In this document: positions 8,613 to 15,268 of the stretch, in pieces
Layout of the letters: the number at the start of each line of letters is the position of its first letter
How positions within the stretch are numbered: the stretch's first letter is position 1
Translations under genes and position numbers: made by a program
The notes under the pieces: generated by a model
Database searches by the model: none
Told to the model about the DNA's origin: nothing
What the model saw: the letters and a program-made list of their open reading frames with translations, nothing else
Assembly (NCBI GenBank): GCA_052143835.1
Contig: JBKQRV010000162.1
Location: 1-64,000, forward strand
Reading direction: 5' to 3'
DNA from: DASPPM01 sp052143835
GTDB lineage: Bacteria; Pseudomonadota; Alphaproteobacteria; JACZXZ01
DNA: 64,000 nt

Positions 8613-8803
8613 CGCCGCCTCTCCCGATCACCTGCTTGCGCGATGTTAGCCGCCTTGTGCCGCGCACCGGAAGTCATCTTAATGGGCCAAGGCGACCCTT
8701 CCACAGGCGAGGGCAGATCATGCCGTCCCGGGTGCGCGGTTACGTCACGGATGTGCCTTATGTGCGCAGCTTCATTCGCGAGCTGGCGCCGGCTCAGCTG
8801 GTG
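8494..8803. repeat. Duplicated oxygenase/methyltransferase divergent start region, copy 1
   Basis: About 310 bases closely matching 13622-13925. The shared stretch runs from the 5' part of the oxygenase gene (minus strand), across the roughly 107-base intergenic region, into the first 28 or so codons of the methyltransferase (plus strand). In this copy the oxygenase is intact and the methyltransferase is a stump; in the other copy the reverse is true. Confidence 0.85.
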
Positions 8804-8869
8804 CGAACGGCTATGGCTCGACGAGCCGGCAGCCGTGACGGTTGTTACAGCGGCCGGACCCAACGTTAA
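8720..8869 (+). pseudogene. Stump of the regulatory-domain methyltransferase (N-terminus only)
   Basis: The frame begins MPSRVRGYVTDVPYVRSFIR and matches the first 28 residues of the intact methyltransferase at 13847 nearly perfectly (RVRGYVTDVPYVRSFIRELA is identical). After ELAPA the similarity ends, and the frame stops after 49 codons, before any SAM-binding motif. It is therefore a truncated copy, probably left when a B-precursor/oxygenase/methyltransferase unit was duplicated and partly deleted. A hidden function for the 49-residue product cannot be excluded. Confidence 0.8.
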
Positions 8870-8930
8870 TTATAGTATCGTTCGTGCAGGCAAATCGCGT
8901 AGCTGGAGTTACCAGAAGGGAGAGAAGGCC

Positions 8931-9074
8931 ATGAGCAAGAGCAAGCCCGTGAAGAAGGGCACGCGCATCTCTTCCGCCGATACGCTAGCCAAGGCCGGCA
9001 AAGGCGCCGGCGCAGAGCTTAGCGAAGAGGACCTCAAGCGTGTTACCGGCGGCACTATCAAGATCGATTTTTGA
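8931..9074 (+). CDS. B-type precursor peptide 2, core TIKIDF
   Basis: A 47-residue peptide, MSKSKPVKKGTRISSADTLA, then KAGKGAGAELSEEDLKRVTGG, with the Gly-Gly at residues 40-41 and the core TIKIDF (6 residues, alternating hydrophobic). It has only one SKSKP unit, so its leader is six residues shorter than that of the peptide at 7605 but otherwise almost identical. The site AAGGGAGAGAAGG precedes the ATG. The sequence after the stop repeats the one after the 7605 gene and then leads directly into a relic of the oxygenase, so this gene belonged to a second copy of the same unit. Confidence 0.85.
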   Translation: MSKSKPVKKGTRISSADTLAKAGKGAGAELSEEDLKRVTGGTIKIDF

Positions 9075-9425
9075 CCGCTGAGCGGCCGCCGATGTTGGCA
9101 CGGCGCCCCGCCCGCGGGGCGCCTTGCCCGCTGGGGCAAGACCATAGTCGAGGACGCCGCCTCCGTAGGCCTCGGGCGGTGACCCGCGCGAGCTTCTCCG
9201 CCTCAGGCGCCACGACAAAAAGATCGGGCGGAGGAAGCTTGCCCAGTGGTGCAATTTCTTCGCAGCCCGCGGCAACTGATCCCAGCACTGCCCATCTGTC
9301 AATGATGCGAGCGGGGATTGCGGCCCCGTCCATCCGGCGAACAGTGTAATCCACCAAGTCAGGGATATCTCCAGCGACCACCTAGTCAGGTCGCTGTCCC
9401 AGTGCCCCTGGATGGCCCCTAGGTC
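9075..9425. pseudogene. Relic of a second oxygenase copy in a 350-base gap
   Basis: On the minus strand, about 9090-9185 encodes SPPEAYGGGVLDYGLAPAG followed by KAPRGRGAV, nearly identical to residues 146-173 of the intact oxygenase (SPPEAYEGGVLEYGIAPAG). The catalytic HxD lies upstream of this block and the distal His downstream of it; both are lost. Nucleotide identity with 8095-8165 is also plain. From 9186 to 9425 the minus strand has an open frame (to 9381) whose product I do not recognise and which is not oxygenase-like; it may be foreign or decayed sequence. No intact gene is supported in this gap. Confidence 0.7.
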
Positions 9426-9584
9426 CTACATATGGGGCTGTGGACCATCAAGTGTCCCGCCTGAGGCCTTGTCGAGCTCCTTCTCGCTGAGCTCGCCTTT
9501 CTCGATCTTGCCTATGCCGGGCTTGGCCTTCTCGGCGGGTGAGACGGTCTCCTCCACTTTCTTCTCAGGCTTGTGCTCGCTCAT
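9426..9584 (-). CDS. A-type precursor peptide 3, core TLDGPQPHM
   Basis: A 52-residue peptide on the opposite strand to precursors 1 and 2. The leader starts MSEHKPEKKVEETVSPAEK and ends with the same GELSEKELDKASGG as precursor 1 (Gly-Gly at residues 42-43). The core is TLDGPQPHM (9 residues, no Cys). The open frame extends upstream to 9632, but the ATG at 9584 is chosen because it aligns with the other A-type starts and has GGGGAGTGCG in front, matching their ribosome-binding context. It lies downstream of, and on the same strand as, the B-type precursor at 9757-9897, with YcaO-TfuA further upstream. Confidence 0.84.
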   Translation of the reverse strand: MSEHKPEKKVEETVSPAEKAKPGIGKIEKGELSEKELDKASGGTLDGPQPHM

Positions 9585-9756
9585 GCTTCGCACTCCCCTA
9601 GATGCGGCGCGGGCCCAATTGCCCACAACCACATAATGACCTTAGGTTATCGCTTATGGGACAATAATTACTGTGCTGGCCATCACAGCATCCCCGATGA
9701 GCCGTTGTAGGAGGGCCCCGCGAGCCGGCTTGGAAGGCCCTTTATCCAACTTCTGC

Positions 9757-9897
9757 TCAGACCGCTGGCAAAAGTCCTCCGGCCACCCGCTTGAGCTTTT
9801 CCTCCGAAAGCTCGTCGCTCGCCTTCTTGCCCGCCTTCGTCAGCGGGTCCGCAGAAGAAATCCGGCTGTCCTTCTTGGTCGGTCTGCTCTTGCTCAT
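9757..9897 (-). CDS. B-type precursor peptide 3, core LLPAV
   Basis: A 46-residue peptide too short for standard calling. It reads MSKSRPTKKDSRISSADPLT, then KAGKKASDELSEEKLKRVAGG; the Gly-Gly is at residues 40-41 and the core is LLPAV, just five residues and without Cys, Ser or Thr. AAGGAGC precedes the ATG by about 5 nt. The leader is the most diverged of the B family (SRP for SKP, KKD for KKG, KKASDE for KGAGAE), suggesting an older copy. It reads in the same direction as tfuA and ycaO and lies 323 nt downstream of ycaO, so co-transcription is possible. Confidence 0.82.
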   Translation of the reverse strand: MSKSRPTKKDSRISSADPLTKAGKKASDELSEEKLKRVAGGLLPAV

Positions 9898-9977
9898 GAT
9901 CTTGCTCCTTGCTTGGACGTCCGCCGGGCGTCCATCTCACCGCCTCTCGCGCGTGACGGCCGCTTGCGGACCGATAG

Positions 9978-10125
9978 TGTTGCAAAAGTCCGAGAGAATC
10001 GGCTGGCTAGCAAAAACAGGCAACTATCGAATCGAGGCGGTCGCGTCTTTGAATCATCATTGCGCCATTGCGCATAAACTTGAATCAGTGTTTCGCGCTC
10101 AGGTGCTCAAAATACTTTTGCAACA
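9978..10125. repeat. 148-base segment bounded by a perfect 12-base inverted repeat
   Basis: The gap between ycaO and the precursor at 9757 (9898-10220) holds no convincing gene and is relatively A/T-rich. Within it TGTTGCAAAAGT (9978-9989) and ACTTTTGCAACA (10114-10125) are perfect inverted copies 124 bases apart. This could be the ends of a small non-autonomous transposable element or a long-range regulatory palindrome. No flanking target duplication is evident. Confidence 0.5.
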
Positions 10126-10220
10126 GAATCGGACCCAAAGCGGACGCGGACGAGCCCCGTTAAGCCCAACATGCTCGGCGCCCGCTGCAAGGCGAGATGA
10201 GCCCCCGCCTGGCGGACGGC

Positions 10221-11384
10221 TCAAGGGGCCATGAACCCTTCCATGAGCTGCAAACCGGGCACCACGACCTTGACGACCGGGATCGCGAACCGCGGGCTGG
10301 TGAGGTCGATGCGATAGATGCGCGTATATCCCGCGTCGCGGAGGCCGGCGAGCACGCAGTCCAAATCCCGCGCCAGATCGCCGCTCGAGTGGTCGCTGAT
10401 GGCGCTCCAGGGAAGCTCGCCGCGCTGGCGCTCGAAAAAAGCGCGAAGCCGCTCGTGCGCCTCGCCGAATTTATAGGACTCGGACGACAGGTCCTCCCGC
10501 GCCCCATGAATGAAGGTCAGGCGCGTTTGAGCCGCCTCGGTGATCGCCCTTGTCGCGGCGACCGTCGGGTCGAGATGGCTGCCATGGCCCATGTTGACGT
10601 AGGAGCAGGCGAAGGGACTTGCCGGATCGACGATCACGGCCCAGAAAGTGTTCACGGGTGCCACAGTCTCAGCCCGGATGAGCGTGAGTGTTATCCCCGC
10701 ACCTCGCAATTGTTCGCAGAGCGTACCAAGGGGCCCGGTCGGCAACGTCTCGAGATCGACGACCCGGGAATGGCCACGCGGCAGTGACAGCCCGCCGCGG
10801 CTGAGCCGCGTCACGGCATCGCGCTCGATGACCTCGTAGAGGCCGTGCAGCGTGGCCTCGACCGGGTGATTGCCGGACGCGAGGCCGTTCGTCGAGAGAT
10901 AGGTCAGCAGCGGCTCGCAGAGGAATGCGGCACAAGCGGGCAGCCATACCGGCGTTCCGTCGAGCAGCGCCTCGCCCCGCACCCAGTCGATGACACGGCG
11001 CTCGGTCAGGTGCACCTCCGCCCGCCAATCGGGCAGGGCCTCGACCGAGAGGAAAGCCGCGGCCTCGCGCCGCAGCTCTTCGGTGCTGGCGCGCCGGAAT
11101 GCGATTGCCGGGTTCTCCGCATGCCAGAGTTCAATCGCTTCCATGAGCGCCGAGACCTTGGCGCTGTCGTGACTCGTTCCCTTGCCGTTGCTGACTTGCA
11201 GCAGCACTCCCCTGGGGCGGATGGAGCACCAGGTGGGAATTCCGATGCGATCGAGGCCGGTGATATCGGCAAGGCGCGTGATGCCCATGGCGCCAAGGTG
11301 GGGGGCGATGCGTGCAATGGTCTCCCAGGGTGCGGCGACGCGGTGGGTGCCCTCGGCATAGGTGACGGCAAGGGGCACCGTCAC
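10221..11384 (-). CDS. YcaO-family cyclodehydratase/thioamidation enzyme
   Basis: A 387-residue YcaO-domain ATP-dependent enzyme that phosphorylates a peptide backbone amide so that a nucleophile can attack it. YcaO nucleotide-binding signatures are visible: SALMEAIELWHAEN, HGLYEVIERDA and the EAAQTRL region. The C-terminus ends VPGLQLMEGFMAP without the Pro-rich tail of azoline-forming YcaO proteins. The GTG at 11384 is taken as the start: it overlaps the tfuA stop by 4 nt (GTGA), whereas the frame upstream of it is unlike the family. YcaO proteins paired with TfuA install thioamides (thioviridamide-type peptides, methyl-coenzyme M reductase). The substrates here are most likely the short-core precursors nearby. 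Confidence 0.92.
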   Translation of the reverse strand: MTVPLAVTYAEGTHRVAAPWETIARIAPHLGAMGITRLADITGLDRIGIPTWCSIRPRGVLLQVSNGKGTSHDSAKVSALMEAIELWHAENPAIAFRRASTEELRREAAAFLSVEALPDWRAEVHLTERRVIDWVRGEALLDGTPVWLPACAAFLCEPLLTYLSTNGLASGNHPVEATLHGLYEVIERDAVTRLSRGGLSLPRGHSRVVDLETLPTGPLGTLCEQLRGAGITLTLIRAETVAPVNTFWAVIVDPASPFACSYVNMGHGSHLDPTVAATRAITEAAQTRLTFIHGAREDLSSESYKFGEAHERLRAFFERQRGELPWSAISDHSSGDLARDLDCVLAGLRDAGYTRIYRIDLTSPRFAIPVVKVVVPGLQLMEGFMAP

Positions 11385-12628
11385 GACTCCTCCAGCACCA
11401 GGGGGACGGCAGCACTGCCGAGGAGCCACAGCACCTCGACCAGTTCGAAATCGAGGCCGAGATAGCCGAAATGCGCCGGCCCGGCGGCGATCACCCACTC
11501 GGCCAGCGCCTCGTCTCCGACGCCGGCCCGCTCGATGCCGTTCTCCCCCAGCCATTCGCGCACGATGCTGCGCCGCGCCGCCGGCGGATCGGCATGACCG
11601 GCCGTCTCGGCGACGGCGCGCACCGCGGCCCGCGCGATCGCCTGCTTGGCGGCCAGCTCATGGAGACGGACCGCCGTCGAGGCTCCCAGCGTAGGCAGAC
11701 GGCCTCTTGCCCGCGCTTCATCCTCGGGCGTGGCTACGACGCCCCTGGCGCGCGCCCACTCGGCCACGAAAAAGAGGGTGGACAGCCGTTCGCGGAGTGC
11801 GCGCAAATCCGCGTCCGAGATGCCCTTATCTCGCGCGAGCGCCGCAGCGTCGACTGCCGCTTTAGTCGGCGCAAGGCCTTCGGCAATGAGACGCTCGCCG
11901 CGAAAGAGGAGCGATGCCTGCGCCCCAGCGCGCGGCAAGGCGCGCGCGGCCGCTCCTGCGGCAAGTGAGGCCAAGGCGGCAATGGCGTCCTGCCGCTTCT
12001 GGTCGATCCGCCGCTCGGCCGCGAGTCGCCCGAGGGCTGCGCGGCGCCCCGCCGGCCAGGCCGCGGCTGGCCCGCCCGCGAGCAATGCATCGAAGGAGCG
12101 CTCGGAGTAATGCATCGCCTTGACATGCTCGATGAGTTGGCCGCACTCCGCGGCAGAGAGGATTTCGGGCACGGCAGCGCTCAAGGTCGCGCGGATGTTC
12201 ACGAGCGGCTCAGACAACGACGGATAGCCGAGCTCCTTGGGGCCATAGATCAGCGCCACCTCGTCATCGGCATCGATGATGCCATCGCGATACCACTCGA
12301 AGATCCGGCCATGGCCGACCATGCCGAAGGCATGAAGCTCCGCGGCACGCAGCGCCCCCATGCTGGAGGCGCCATGAACGACCGCACCCTCGCCGAGCGC
12401 ATCGATGATCTCGCGCTGCCACACCGATGGGCTGCCGTGGAATTCGCCGTCGATCAGGAGAAGCGTGGTGTAGCCGTCACGGAGCGCGCGATAGATATCG
12501 CCGCGGCGCGCGGGAGGGCGGTATTCCGCCTTGAGCAGTGCCCGTGCCTCGCGTTCGGGCACCGTGGGTCCGAGGAACACGAGGGCTGCCATGGCGAGCG
12601 GGGCGTCACGATGGTCCTCTGCCGTCAT
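11381..12628 (-). CDS. TfuA-like protein, YcaO partner for thioamide formation
   Basis: A 415-residue protein with the TfuA core domain in its N-terminal half: FLGPTVPEREAR, YRPPARRGDIYRA, LLLIDGEFHGSPSVW and the GASSMGALRAAELHAFGM block. The C-terminal 230 residues are Ala/Arg-rich and helical, and I do not recognise a second domain. TfuA was named from the trifolitoxin locus. In characterised YcaO-TfuA pairs it is needed for sulfur delivery during backbone thioamidation. It is the first gene of the leftward tfuA-ycaO pair (4-nt overlap), and its start faces the B-type precursor at 12799 across a 170-base divergent region. Confidence 0.9.
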   Translation of the reverse strand: MTAEDHRDAPLAMAALVFLGPTVPEREARALLKAEYRPPARRGDIYRALRDGYTTLLLIDGEFHGSPSVWQREIIDALGEGAVVHGASSMGALRAAELHAFGMVGHGRIFEWYRDGIIDADDEVALIYGPKELGYPSLSEPLVNIRATLSAAVPEILSAAECGQLIEHVKAMHYSERSFDALLAGGPAAAWPAGRRAALGRLAAERRIDQKRQDAIAALASLAAGAAARALPRAGAQASLLFRGERLIAEGLAPTKAAVDAAALARDKGISDADLRALRERLSTLFFVAEWARARGVVATPEDEARARGRLPTLGASTAVRLHELAAKQAIARAAVRAVAETAGHADPPAARRSIVREWLGENGIERAGVGDEALAEWVIAAGPAHFGYLGLDFELVEVLWLLGSAAVPLVLEES

Positions 12629-12798
12629 GCTCCGCCCGCCGTCACACGCCGGGAGATCGTCACCCTCTCGGCCCCTATGCCCTGGCGCCCGTCCCGGCGG
12701 CGGGTGTGCTGGCTGTCACAGGGACCCTCTCCTATTGTGTGGTATAAGTAGCCCCAAGATCGCCGAGGCGGTTCGTTCGGCAAACCGAGGAGATGACC

Positions 12799-12969
12799 AT
12801 GAGCAAGAGCAAGCCCGAGAGCAAGGAAAAGTCGGTGAAGAAGGCCACGCGCATTTCTTCCGCCGATTCCCTGACCAAGGCCGGCAAGTCCGGCGGCGCC
12901 GAACTCGATGAGGCAGACTTGAAGCGGGTCTCCGGCGGCAGCTTCACCTTTGGCGTTAAAAATAGCTAA
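12799..12969 (+). CDS. B-type precursor peptide 4, core SFTFGVKNS
   Basis: A 56-residue peptide, the longest of the set. The leader begins MSKSKPESKEKSVKKATRIS and ends AELDEADLKRVSGG (Gly-Gly at residues 46-47). The core is SFTFGVKNS (9 residues, with Ser, Thr, aromatic and basic residues). The ribosome-binding site CGAGGAGATGACC is shared with the gene at 13318. It is transcribed divergently from tfuA and heads a rightward run of three precursor genes, so its promoter must lie in 12629-12798, where a GTATAAG box is visible at about 12740. Confidence 0.85.
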   Translation: MSKSKPESKEKSVKKATRISSADSLTKAGKSGGAELDEADLKRVSGGSFTFGVKNS

Positions 12970-12988
12970 GCTGAGCCCTGTATTTCCC

Positions 12989-13003
12989 GTCCGCTGCCTC
13001 GCA
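12989..13003 (+). repeat. 15-base element upstream of A-type precursors, copy 3
   Basis: Third exact copy of GTCCGCTGCCTCGCA, followed by AAAGAGGA and the frameshifted A-type precursor. A degenerate fourth trace, CCGCTGCCTCGCG, follows that gene at about 13196, where no precursor remains. Confidence 0.75.
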
Positions 13004-13020
13004 AAAGAGGAATGCAGAGC

Positions 13021-13181
13021 ATGAGCGAGCACAGGCCTGAGAAGAAAGTGGAGGAGATCGCCTCCCCGCCGACAAGGCCAAGCCCGGCACGGGCAACGGC
13101 GCGACGGGCGCGCTCGGCGAGAAGGAACTCGACAAGGCCTCAGGCGGTTGTACAGGTGGACACTTCTCGACCGCGAGTTAG
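13021..13181 (+). pseudogene. Frameshifted A-type precursor 4 (would-be core CTGGHFSTAS)
   Basis: The first 17 or so codons, MSEHRPEKKVEEIASP, match the A leader. The frame then shifts: the rest of the leader (DKAKPGTGNG, EKELDKASGG) and a core CTGGHFSTAS with a TAG at 13179 are in the next frame. The length is 161 nt where 162 are expected, and the break falls in a run of four C at about 13063 where precursor 2 has five. One missing C therefore explains everything. Either a real inactivating deletion, programmed slippage, or a homopolymer sequencing error. If restored, the product would be 53 residues with the Gly-Gly at 42-43. Confidence 0.82.
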
Positions 13182-13317
13182 AACCACGGCGCCGCCGCTG
13201 CCTCGCGCTAGCGGCTCGGGCTGATACCGTATTGCCAATTTGCCGGTTCGTGATCGCCGATGCGGGACGCCGTCGCGCAAGTGAATGCAGCGATCGCCTT
13301 CGTTCAAGGAGATGACC

Positions 13318-13473
13318 ATGAGCAAGAGCAAGCCCCAGAGCAAGAGCAAGCCTGTGAAGAAGGGTACGCGCATTTCGTCCGCGGATGCGCTAGCGAAGGG
13401 TGCTGGAACCGAGCTGAGCGAGGATGAGCTGAAGCGCGTCGCGGGCGGTATAAAGCTGGATTATAAAGGGTGA
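13318..13473 (+). CDS. B-type precursor peptide 5, core IKLDYKG
   Basis: A 51-residue peptide beginning MSKSKPQSKSKPVKKGTRIS and ending TELSEDELKRVAGG, with the Gly-Gly at residues 43-44 and the core IKLDYKG (7 residues, two Lys, one Tyr, no Cys/Ser/Thr). The linker KAGKGAG is shortened to KGAG compared with its relatives. AAGGAGATGACC precedes the ATG at 13318; upstream in-frame starts are ignored because the start aligns with the family. It is followed by two small hairpins, then by the relic oxygenase and the intact methyltransferase. Confidence 0.85.
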   Translation: MSKSKPQSKSKPVKKGTRISSADALAKGAGTELSEDELKRVAGGIKLDYKG

Positions 13474-13491
13474 GCCGGCACGGGGGAGCCC

Positions 13492-13566
13492 AGGACGGCA
13501 GCCGTCCTCTCCTTCGGGCATCGTCGGTTGGCGTAATCCAAAGGGGGCTATTCCGCGGGGAATAGC
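13492..13566. terminator. Two hairpins after the last precursor gene
   Basis: AGGACGG/CCGTCCT (13492-13508, 3-base loop) and GCTATTCC/GGAATAGC (13547-13566, loop GCGG). Neither is followed by a good T run, so termination at 3' ends of the precursor transcript is only a possibility. Confidence 0.35.
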
Positions 13567-13621
13567 GTCCGTCTTTGACGCGTGCGCTCATGTTCGACAG
13601 CGCACGCGAGATTACTTGTGC

Positions 13622-13739
13622 GCGCCGCATTCGTCGTCCGAGAATGAGGGCGGGTGCGTGACGGCGCAAATGTGCGCGACCCCGACGTTGTCGTTCGTTG
13701 CCCCCAGGCCATGACCGCGGTCGCTTCGGCCGAGCTCAT
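13622..13739 (-). pseudogene. Relic of the oxygenase N-terminus beside the methyltransferase
   Basis: The ATG at 13739 begins MSSAEATAV, like MNSTEATAV of the intact oxygenase. A frameshift then moves the match to another frame, which reads GATNDNVGVA and PPSFSDDEC (intact: AATNDNVAVA and PPLFSDDEC). Nothing of the catalytic domain remains. The relic and the methyltransferase are divergent, as the intact oxygenase and methyltransferase stump are at 8612-8869. The rest of the 13474-13846 gap holds only the two hairpins. Confidence 0.8.
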
Positions 13740-13925
13740 TCCCGCCTCTCCCGATCACCTGCTCGCGCCATGTTGGCCGCCTTGTGCCGCTCGCCGGAAG
13801 CCGTCTTAATGGGCCAAGGCGACCCTTCCCCAGGCGAGGCCAGCTCATGCTGTTCCGGGTGCGCGGTTACGTCACGGATGTGCCTTACGTGCGCAGCTTC
13901 ATTCGCGAGCTCGCACCCGCCTGGC
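13622..13925. repeat. Duplicated oxygenase/methyltransferase divergent start region, copy 2
   Basis: Partner of 8494-8803. The intergenic part contains long identical runs, including GGGCCAAGGCGACCCTTCC, and both copies keep the methyltransferase start context. This copy retains the working methyltransferase. Confidence 0.85.
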
Positions 13926-15220
13926 TCGACCATGTCGCGCTCATCCAGGGCTGGGCACCGCCCGGGCGGCGTGACGGCTTCGCCTGGTGCGATATCGGCT
14001 GCGGCCAGGGAGTGACCGCGGCGGTCCTGGCGGCGACCCATCCGGAGGGGAATTTCTACGGCATCGATGCGATGCAGGCGCACGTCGCGCACGCGCGCCG
14101 CCTCGCGGCCGAGGCTGGCATCGCCAACGTCCGCTTCCATGCCGCCGATTTTGCCGCGACCGCCGAGCTCGACCTGCCGGGCTTCGACTACATCGTCGCG
14201 CACGGCGTCTATTCCTGGGTCGATGCCGCGGCCCGGGACGCCTTGCGCCGTTTCATCGACCGCCACCTCAAGCCGGGCGGGCTCGTTTATGTGAGCTACA
14301 ACGCCGTGCCGGGCCGGGCGGCCGACCTGCCGTTCCAGCGGCTCATGCAGGCACTCGGCGGGAGCTTGCCCGGCGACAGCATCGCGCGCGTCGTCGCCGC
14401 GGCCGAGATCGTCGATGGTCTCAGCGCATTGAAGGCGCCGGCCTTGGTCGCGAGCCCGATGGCCAAGATGGTGAAAAAGCGCACGGAGCGCCATGCGCCT
14501 GCCTATCTTGCCCACGAGCTCTTGGGGGCGAGCTGGGAGCCGCTTTGCGTCACCGAGGTCCGTGCCGCGATGGCGGCGATCGGCCTGTCGCCCGTCGGCT
14601 CGGCGACGCTCCTCGAGAACTACGACAGCTTCGTCCTGGGCAAGGCCACGCGCGCCGCACTCGCCGCCATCGCCGACCCTGATGCGCGAGAGCTGGCGCG
14701 CGATTTCCTCATCGACCAGTTCTTCCGCCGCGACGTGTTCGCGCGAAAGGCGAAGAGGCTCGGCGAGGACGCGCGCCGCCGTCGTCTGCTCACGAGCGCT
14801 TTTTCGCTGACCCGCCCGGCCGCCATGATCGCGTACAAATTGTCCACGCCGGCCGGACGCTTGAGCTTCGACAATGTCGCGACACGCCACATCGTCGCCG
14901 TCCTTGCCGCCGGCCCTCGCCGCCTCGCCGATATTGCCGCGCGAGGCATCACGGAGCGGGGCCTTCTCGCGGCTGCACTGGCCCTTTCGGCTGCCGGCGT
15001 CTTGTCTCCCGTGGAGGGCGGCCGTGCCGATTGCGCCAAGCTCAACCGGATCATCTGCCGCAGGCTCGGCGGGCCCGAGGAGATCCGCTATCTTGTTTTG
15101 CCCTGCGGCACGGCAATCGCCGTCGACCGTGCCCTTCTCACGCAGCTCGTGAGCGGGAAGGCGAGCAAAGGAGGAAAATTCGCATCGTGGCGGGATTTCC
15201 TCGCCGCGCACGGCGTCTGA
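13847..15220 (+). CDS. SAM-dependent methyltransferase with methyltransferase regulatory domain
   Basis: A 457-residue class I methyltransferase. SAM motif I is WCDIGCGQGVTAAVLAA (about residues 45-62), followed by an acidic GIDA loop and the KPGGLVYVSYNAVPG segment near 143-158. The middle and C-terminal parts (about 205-455) match the layout of proteins with a methyltransferase regulatory domain (PF10119-type) and a winged-helix-like tail. The start MLFRVRGYVTDVP is chosen because the duplicated stump at 8720 begins at the same codon; GGCGAGG lies before it. It follows the precursor run, is linked by duplication to the oxygenase, and so is probably a tailoring enzyme methylating the peptide. 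The acceptor atom is unknown. Confidence 0.85.
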   Translation: MLFRVRGYVTDVPYVRSFIRELAPAWLDHVALIQGWAPPGRRDGFAWCDIGCGQGVTAAVLAATHPEGNFYGIDAMQAHVAHARRLAAEAGIANVRFHAADFAATAELDLPGFDYIVAHGVYSWVDAAARDALRRFIDRHLKPGGLVYVSYNAVPGRAADLPFQRLMQALGGSLPGDSIARVVAAAEIVDGLSALKAPALVASPMAKMVKKRTERHAPAYLAHELLGASWEPLCVTEVRAAMAAIGLSPVGSATLLENYDSFVLGKATRAALAAIADPDARELARDFLIDQFFRRDVFARKAKRLGEDARRRRLLTSAFSLTRPAAMIAYKLSTPAGRLSFDNVATRHIVAVLAAGPRRLADIAARGITERGLLAAALALSAAGVLSPVEGGRADCAKLNRIICRRLGGPEEIRYLVLPCGTAIAVDRALLTQLVSGKASKGGKFASWRDFLAAHGV

Positions 15221-15268
15221 TCGCGCCGGCCGGCGCTCGTTGTCGGGACGCGTGCGCACCCGGCCGCC

